Below, in pieces: positions 60,417-64,000 of a DNA stretch of 64,000 nucleotides; positions within the stretch are counted from its first letter, which is position 1; each line of letters opens with the position of its first letter. The notes beneath the pieces are model-generated. The model was not told where the DNA came from. It worked only from the letters and a program-made list of their open reading frames with translations, and did no database searches. Made by a program: the position numbers and the translations under genes. The DNA comes from VRUE01 sp963812335 (GTDB taxonomy: Bacteria; Actinomycetota; Thermoleophilia; Solirubrobacterales; 70-9). The DNA is taken from positions 1 to 64,000 of the forward strand of contig CAWEUU010000004.1 in the NCBI GenBank assembly GCA_963812335.1, in the 5' to 3' direction.

Positions 60417-61349
60417 GTGCCCGCCCCCGGCAGCTTCGAAGCGCACGAGGTCGACCTGCACGGTCACCGTGCGATCTATCGCGTCGCCGGCAGCGGGCCG
60501 ACCGTGGTCCTGATCCACGGCATGGTCAACTCCTCGCGCCACTGGCAGGCGGTGGCGGAGCGGCTCGCCGGCTCCTACCGCGTGGTCGCGCCAGACCTGA
60601 TCGGCCACGGCGAGTCGGCGACCCCGCGCGGCGACTACTCGCTCGGCGCCCACGCTGCGGCGATCCGCGACCTTTTGACCACGATCGGGGTCGAGCGGGC
60701 GACGATCGTCGGGCACTCGCTCGGCGGCGGCGTCGCGATGCAGTTCTTCTACCAGTTCCCCCAGCGCACCGAGCGGCTCGTGCTGGTCTCCAGCGGTGGC
60801 CTCGGGCGCGAGGTCAGCCCGCTGCTGCGCGGCGCCGCGATGCCCGGCGCGTCGGCCGTGCTCGGTCTCGCCGCGCACCGCCGCCTGGTCGATGCGATCG
60901 ATGGCGCCGGCGGCAGGCTGCGCGCCCGCGGCAACCGTAGGGGCGTCTACCTGGAGGCGGTGGCGCGGGCGCTGCGGCCGCTGCAGGAGCCCGGCTCGCG
61001 GCGGGCCTTCGTACAGACCCTGCGTGCCGTGATCGACGTTCACGGCCAGCACGTCAGCGCCACCGATCGTCTCTACCTGCTCGGCGACATGGCGACGTTG
61101 ATCGTCTGGGGCGAGCGCGACCGCACGATCCCGATCGAGCACGGTCGTGCTGCCCACGAGGCGATCCCGCACTGCCGCTTCGAGACGCTGCCGCGTGCCG
61201 CCCACTTCCCCCACCTCGAAGACCCCGAAGGCCTCGCCACCGTCCTCGCCGACTTTCTCGCCACGACCGCCCCGGTGCGGATCGACGACTCCGAGTGGGC
61301 GGCGGTGATCGCCCAGCAGGCGAAGCGCCGCCTGCGCGCTGTCGCCTGA
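60417..61349 (+). CDS. alpha/beta fold hydrolase
   Basis: 310 residues. Oxyanion motif TVVLIHGMVNSSRHW, nucleophile elbow IVGHSLGGGVAMQFFYQFP (Ser), acid in IVWGERDRTIP and catalytic His in LPRAAHFPHLEDPEGL. Cytosolic, no signal peptide. Typical of esterases and dehalogenase-like hydrolases; no specific substrate. Divergent from the LivK-like gene by about 90 nt. Confidence 0.9.
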   Translation: MPAPGSFEAHEVDLHGHRAIYRVAGSGPTVVLIHGMVNSSRHWQAVAERLAGSYRVVAPDLIGHGESATPRGDYSLGAHAAAIRDLLTTIGVERATIVGHSLGGGVAMQFFYQFPQRTERLVLVSSGGLGREVSPLLRGAAMPGASAVLGLAAHRRLVDAIDGAGGRLRARGNRRGVYLEAVARALRPLQEPGSRRAFVQTLRAVIDVHGQHVSATDRLYLLGDMATLIVWGERDRTIPIEHGRAAHEAIPHCRFETLPRAAHFPHLEDPEGLATVLADFLATTAPVRIDDSEWAAVIAQQAKRRLRAVA

Positions 61350-61383
61350 GCGGCGGCCGACGCGCCCGCCGGTCGACGCGACC

Positions 61384-61389
61384 TATACT
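61384..61389 (+). promoter_or_regulatory. -10 box of leaderless RDD gene
   Basis: TATACT, the best -10 match in the window, 8 nt before the ATG at 61398. Confidence 0.6.
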
Positions 61390-61397
61390 CGCGCTCG

Positions 61398-62429
61398 ATG
61401 GCTGACGGTCACGACCCCAGCGCGCTCTCGCACGGCGAGGAGGGCGGCGGGAGGCCGCTGCCGCTCTCGGTCCGGCTGCTCGGCGCCGGCGTGCGCAGCG
61501 CCCGCTCGGTCGGCAAGGCGGCCGGGATCGACCGCGCGGTTGAGTCGGCGACCGAGGAGGCGATCGTCGCCGCGATTGAGAGCGAGGCGGTCGAGCGCGC
61601 CATGGTGCGGGTGCTGCAGGGGCCGCTGGTCGAGGAAGCGGTCAGCGGGGCGCTGGAGAGCGAGACGCTGAAGCGCTCGCTGGTAGAGGCACTCGACAGC
61701 GAGATGGTCGATGAGGTCTGGCGGCGGATGCTGGCCAGCGAGGAGACGCAGCGGCTGGTCGAGCGGATCGCCGAGGCGCCGGAGATCCGCGCCGCGATCA
61801 GCGCCCAGAGCGTCGGCTTCATCGAGGACATCGGCTACACGATCGGCAATGCGACGCGGCGGCTCGACGGGATCGTCGAGCGGGTGCTGCGGCGGGTCTT
61901 CTTCCGCAGGCAGCGCACCGAGCCGACCGAACGGGCCGGGGCGCTGACCCGCCTGCTCGCCTTCGGCCTCGACCTGCTGATCGTCAACCTCGCCTTCTCC
62001 GGCCTGGCCGCGATGGCGGTCCTGATCGGCTCCTTCTTCACCGGCACCGGCACCGGCCTCTCGGGGCCGGAGCTGGCCGTCGGCGGCGTCCTCTGGGTCG
62101 GCCTCGCCTGCGTCTACATGGTCGTCTTCTGGTCGCTGGCCGCGCAGACGCCGGGGATGCGTTTCTTCGGGATCAGGCTGGGGGCCGAGAGCGGCGGTCT
62201 GGCGCCGCGCAAGTCGGTGCGGCGCCTGGCCGGCATCTTCCTCGCCGCGTTCCCCTTCGGCCTCGGCTTTCTCGGCGTGCTCTTCGACGAACGCCGCCGC
62301 GGCTGGCAGGACCGGCTCGCCGGAGTCGACGTCGTCTACGAGGGGCGCGAGGCGATCGTCGCTCCCTGGTCGAGGCTCGACACCCCCGAGCCGCTGGGGG
62401 TCGTCGAGCCTCGCTCAGTCGCTGACTAA
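61398..62429 (+). CDS. RDD family membrane protein with N-terminal helical domain
   Basis: 343 residues. The first 170 form a charged, helical, repeat-like region (SATEEAIVAAIESEAVERAMV, LVEEAVSGALESETLKRSLVEALDSEMV). RDD domain follows: ALTRLLAFGLDLLIVNLAF, ending GMRFFGIRLGAESGGLAPRKSVRRLAG and DERRRGWQDRLAGVDVVY, with the Arg and Asp pattern of the family. Roles of RDD proteins include ion transport; the N-terminal extension is unusual. Stop interlocks with the convergent gene. Confidence 0.88.
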   Translation: MADGHDPSALSHGEEGGGRPLPLSVRLLGAGVRSARSVGKAAGIDRAVESATEEAIVAAIESEAVERAMVRVLQGPLVEEAVSGALESETLKRSLVEALDSEMVDEVWRRMLASEETQRLVERIAEAPEIRAAISAQSVGFIEDIGYTIGNATRRLDGIVERVLRRVFFRRQRTEPTERAGALTRLLAFGLDLLIVNLAFSGLAAMAVLIGSFFTGTGTGLSGPELAVGGVLWVGLACVYMVVFWSLAAQTPGMRFFGIRLGAESGGLAPRKSVRRLAGIFLAAFPFGLGFLGVLFDERRRGWQDRLAGVDVVYEGREAIVAPWSRLDTPEPLGVVEPRSVAD

Positions 62430-62812
62430 CTGACCGGGTTGCCTTCTGGGCCCTCGGCCAGCTTGTAGACGATGATGATCGCGAGGGCGAAGATCGCCAG
62501 CGACCAGAACGGGTAGGCGGGGATCGAGAGCAGCGCGCCGATCGCATTCAGCGAGGCGATGAAGATCCCGAACCAACGGCCGAACTCTCCGCCCGAGAAG
62601 AGCGAGAAGGCGGCGACCAGCTCGAGCACGCCGAGGACCAGGATGATCCAGCCCCAGGTGTTGAGCCCGCTGATGATGAAGGTGACGTTTTCGGCGAAGA
62701 ACTTCGATTCGCCGATCGCCGCGATGCCGTAGACGATGTTGAGGATTCCGGCGACGAGCAGCAGCACGCCGGCGAAGACCCACCAGCCGCTGATCAGGCT
62801 TTCATCGTTCAT
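62426..62812 (-). CDS. small four-helix membrane protein (DUF7144-like)
   Basis: 128 residues. Begins LISGWWVFAGVLLLVAGILNI, then NTWGWIILVLGVLELVAAFSLFSG, FGIFIASLNAIGALLSIPAYPFW and LAIFALAIIIVYKL: four transmembrane helices. The WVFAG, WGWIIL pattern is that of DUF7144-family membrane proteins of actinobacteria; no known role. GAAAGG before the ATG. Its stop (TAG) shares CTA with the RDD gene stop (TAA). Confidence 0.85.
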   Translation of the reverse strand: MNDESLISGWWVFAGVLLLVAGILNIVYGIAAIGESKFFAENVTFIISGLNTWGWIILVLGVLELVAAFSLFSGGEFGRWFGIFIASLNAIGALLSIPAYPFWSLAIFALAIIIVYKLAEGPEGNPVS

Positions 62813-62963
62813 GCGTAAACCTTTCGGTGAGGGGGGGGATATACAGACAGAGACAGGCCGGAGCCTAGGCGCAGCTTCTAGGCGTTGCATGTGTTTCCTG
62901 CCACGAATGACCATCTGGCGAATCTCGCCCGCGAAGGCCCTCCATCTGGCACTATTCCCGCCG

Positions 62964-63827
62964 ATGAATCGCGCTACGGGAACTCTGGCGCGATTCGCAC
63001 CGCCCGCGCTGGTCGCATCCTTCCTGCTCGCGCCGGCGGCCGCCCAGGCGGCGCCCCCGGTTCTGCACGAGTTGAAGGTCTCGCCGCTGTCCAAGCCGTT
63101 GCGTGTGCCGGGGCGCCCACCGGCGCCGCGCTTTCGCGAAGCCCCGAGCGCCGGCATCAGCAGCGTGCGCGTGCCCGGTGTCTCGGCCGAAGGCACCCGC
63201 ACCAACGGCAAGATCTTCGCCACCGATCCGCGCAGCGGCCCCTACACATGCTCGGGCACGGCGCTGAACACGCCCAGTCGCTCGATCGTGCTCACCGCCG
63301 GTCACTGCGTGACCGAAGGGGGGAGCACCGGCACGCGCATGTCGTTCGTCCCCGCCTACGACCATGGCAGCCGCCCCTTCGGCACCTTCATGGTAGAGGC
63401 GGTCTACGTGATGGGGCAGTGGCGCCGCAAGGGCAACCCGGACTTCGACGTCGCCGCGCTACGGGTGAGGCCTAACAGGCTCGGCAAGCTCACCGACGTG
63501 GTCGGCGCGCGCGGCTACGCGACCCGGCAATCGCGGCTCGCCGCATTCCAGATCTTCGGCTACCCGGCGGCGCGGGCCGGGGGGGAGGAGCTGCGCAGTT
63601 GCCGCGCCCACGGTCTTGGCAGCGACATCCTGACCGCGCGCTATGTCGGGCCGCCGACGATGCCCGCCTCCTGTGATCTGGCCGCGGGCGCCAGCGGCGG
63701 CGCATGGCTCTTCGACGGCCAGTACGTCAGCGGTGTCACCAGCTACAGCTACCAGGGCCGCTCGACCCAACTCTTCTCGCCCTACTTCGGCCCCGAGGTC
63801 GGCAGCTTCCTGGGCCAACTGCGATGA
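62964..63827 (+). CDS. secreted trypsin-like serine protease
   Basis: 287 residues. Signal peptide residues 1-30 (FAPPALVASFLLAPAAAQA). The catalytic triad is complete: VLTAGHCVTEGG (His), NPDFDVAALRVRP (Asp) and LAAGASGGAWLFDGQYVSGV (Ser). Cys pairs TCSG/GHC and SCR/SCD are expected disulphides. Chymotrypsin fold, resembling extracellular V8/alkaline-type endopeptidases of actinobacteria. CACTAT lies 8 nt before the ATG. Confidence 0.92.
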   Translation: MNRATGTLARFAPPALVASFLLAPAAAQAAPPVLHELKVSPLSKPLRVPGRPPAPRFREAPSAGISSVRVPGVSAEGTRTNGKIFATDPRSGPYTCSGTALNTPSRSIVLTAGHCVTEGGSTGTRMSFVPAYDHGSRPFGTFMVEAVYVMGQWRRKGNPDFDVAALRVRPNRLGKLTDVVGARGYATRQSRLAAFQIFGYPAARAGGEELRSCRAHGLGSDILTARYVGPPTMPASCDLAAGASGGAWLFDGQYVSGVTSYSYQGRSTQLFSPYFGPEVGSFLGQLR

Positions 63828-63834
63828 TCGTCGC

Positions 63835-64000
63835 ATGAGCGTTGACGTGGTGAGAGCGCCGGAGCAGGCTCTGCAGGGTCTGCCCGACTTCCCCTTCGAG
63901 TCGAGCTATCGCGAGATCGACGGCCTCCGCCTCGCATATCTCGACGAGGGCGAGGGCAAGCCGGTCGTCTTCTTCCACGGCGAGCCGACCTGGTCGTTCC
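63835..64000 (+). CDS. haloalkane dehalogenase-like alpha/beta hydrolase, 3' cut by window end
   Basis: The first 55 residues only. YREIDGLRLAYLDEGEGKPVVFFHGEPTWSF carries the HGEPTWS oxyanion motif typical of haloalkane dehalogenases (DhaA/DhmA group), hence the call. The catalytic nucleophile lies beyond the window. The gene begins 7 nt after the protease stop. Confidence 0.75.
   Translation, partial: MSVDVVRAPEQALQGLPDFPFESSYREIDGLRLAYLDEGEGKPVVFFHGEPTWSF

Overview
The window is high-GC, densely packed bacterial DNA that reads as an actinobacterium, most likely class Thermoleophilia (Solirubrobacterales-like soil lineages). The evidence is a complete set of coenzyme F420 genes, crotonyl-CoA carboxylase/reductase with ethylmalonyl-CoA mutase, GTP-dependent PEP carboxykinase, many GTG and TTG starts, and many starts that sit 6-8 nt after a TAnnnT -10 box with no Shine-Dalgarno (leaderless genes). 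Assignment to a named species is not possible by eye.

Layout. 0-5.7 kb: envelope polysaccharide genes (nucleotide-sugar dehydrogenase, secreted glycosidase-like protein, secreted protein with a C-terminal membrane anchor, O-antigen-ligase-like protein) and a DUF4333 lipoprotein. 5.7-23.6 kb: PEP carboxykinase and an ethylmalonyl-CoA pathway set (malyl-CoA lyase, acyl-CoA dehydrogenase, SCP2-like protein, mesaconyl-CoA hydratase-like MaoC, ethylmalonyl-CoA mutase, crotonyl-CoA carboxylase/reductase). This set is split by a block holding an acyltransferase/acyl-CoA ligase/PLP-decarboxylase/acyl-carrier-protein quartet like the exosortase-A-associated one, an AAA/DUF4143 ATPase behind four iterons, and a Fic protein. 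23.6-33.4 kb: RmuC, YgfZ, a coupled metal operon (multicopper oxidase, ZIP, DtxR-like regulator, NRAMP), a THI5-like binding protein and an aquaporin. 33.4-38.7 kb: F420 biosynthesis (fbiC against fno-cofD-cofC-cofE). 38.7-46.5 kb: acyl-CoA metabolism (HMG-CoA lyase, M28 peptidase, acyl-CoA carboxylase beta, acetoacetyl-CoA synthetase, MBL hydrolase) and an ABC-2 exporter.

46.5-51.7 kb is an accessory, tRNA-rich stretch: two related HTH plus LAGLIDADG-like proteins, each abutting a tRNA-Leu gene, two tRNA-Trp-like sequences with ruined 5' halves, a membrane-anchored serine hydrolase and a broken VapBC pair. 51.7-56.2 kb carries a large LuxR-type ATPase regulator and a second carboxyltransferase. 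A second accessory patch (56.4-58.6 kb, with TGACGCA repeats, two unknown genes and HicBA) follows tRNA-Pro. 58.6-64 kb returns to ordinary genes: SnoaL-like protein, LivK-like binding protein, alpha/beta hydrolase, RDD protein, small membrane protein, trypsin-like protease and a cut-off haloalkane-dehalogenase-like gene.

Together the metabolic genes suggest a heterotroph that assimilates acetyl-CoA-yielding substrates through acetoacetyl-CoA, crotonyl-CoA and the ethylmalonyl-CoA pathway and feeds C4 products to gluconeogenesis. Many genes in the first 29 kb, but few beyond 41 kb, are broken by one-base frameshifts that look like assembly indels rather than decay; I give the span of the whole inferred gene in these cases.
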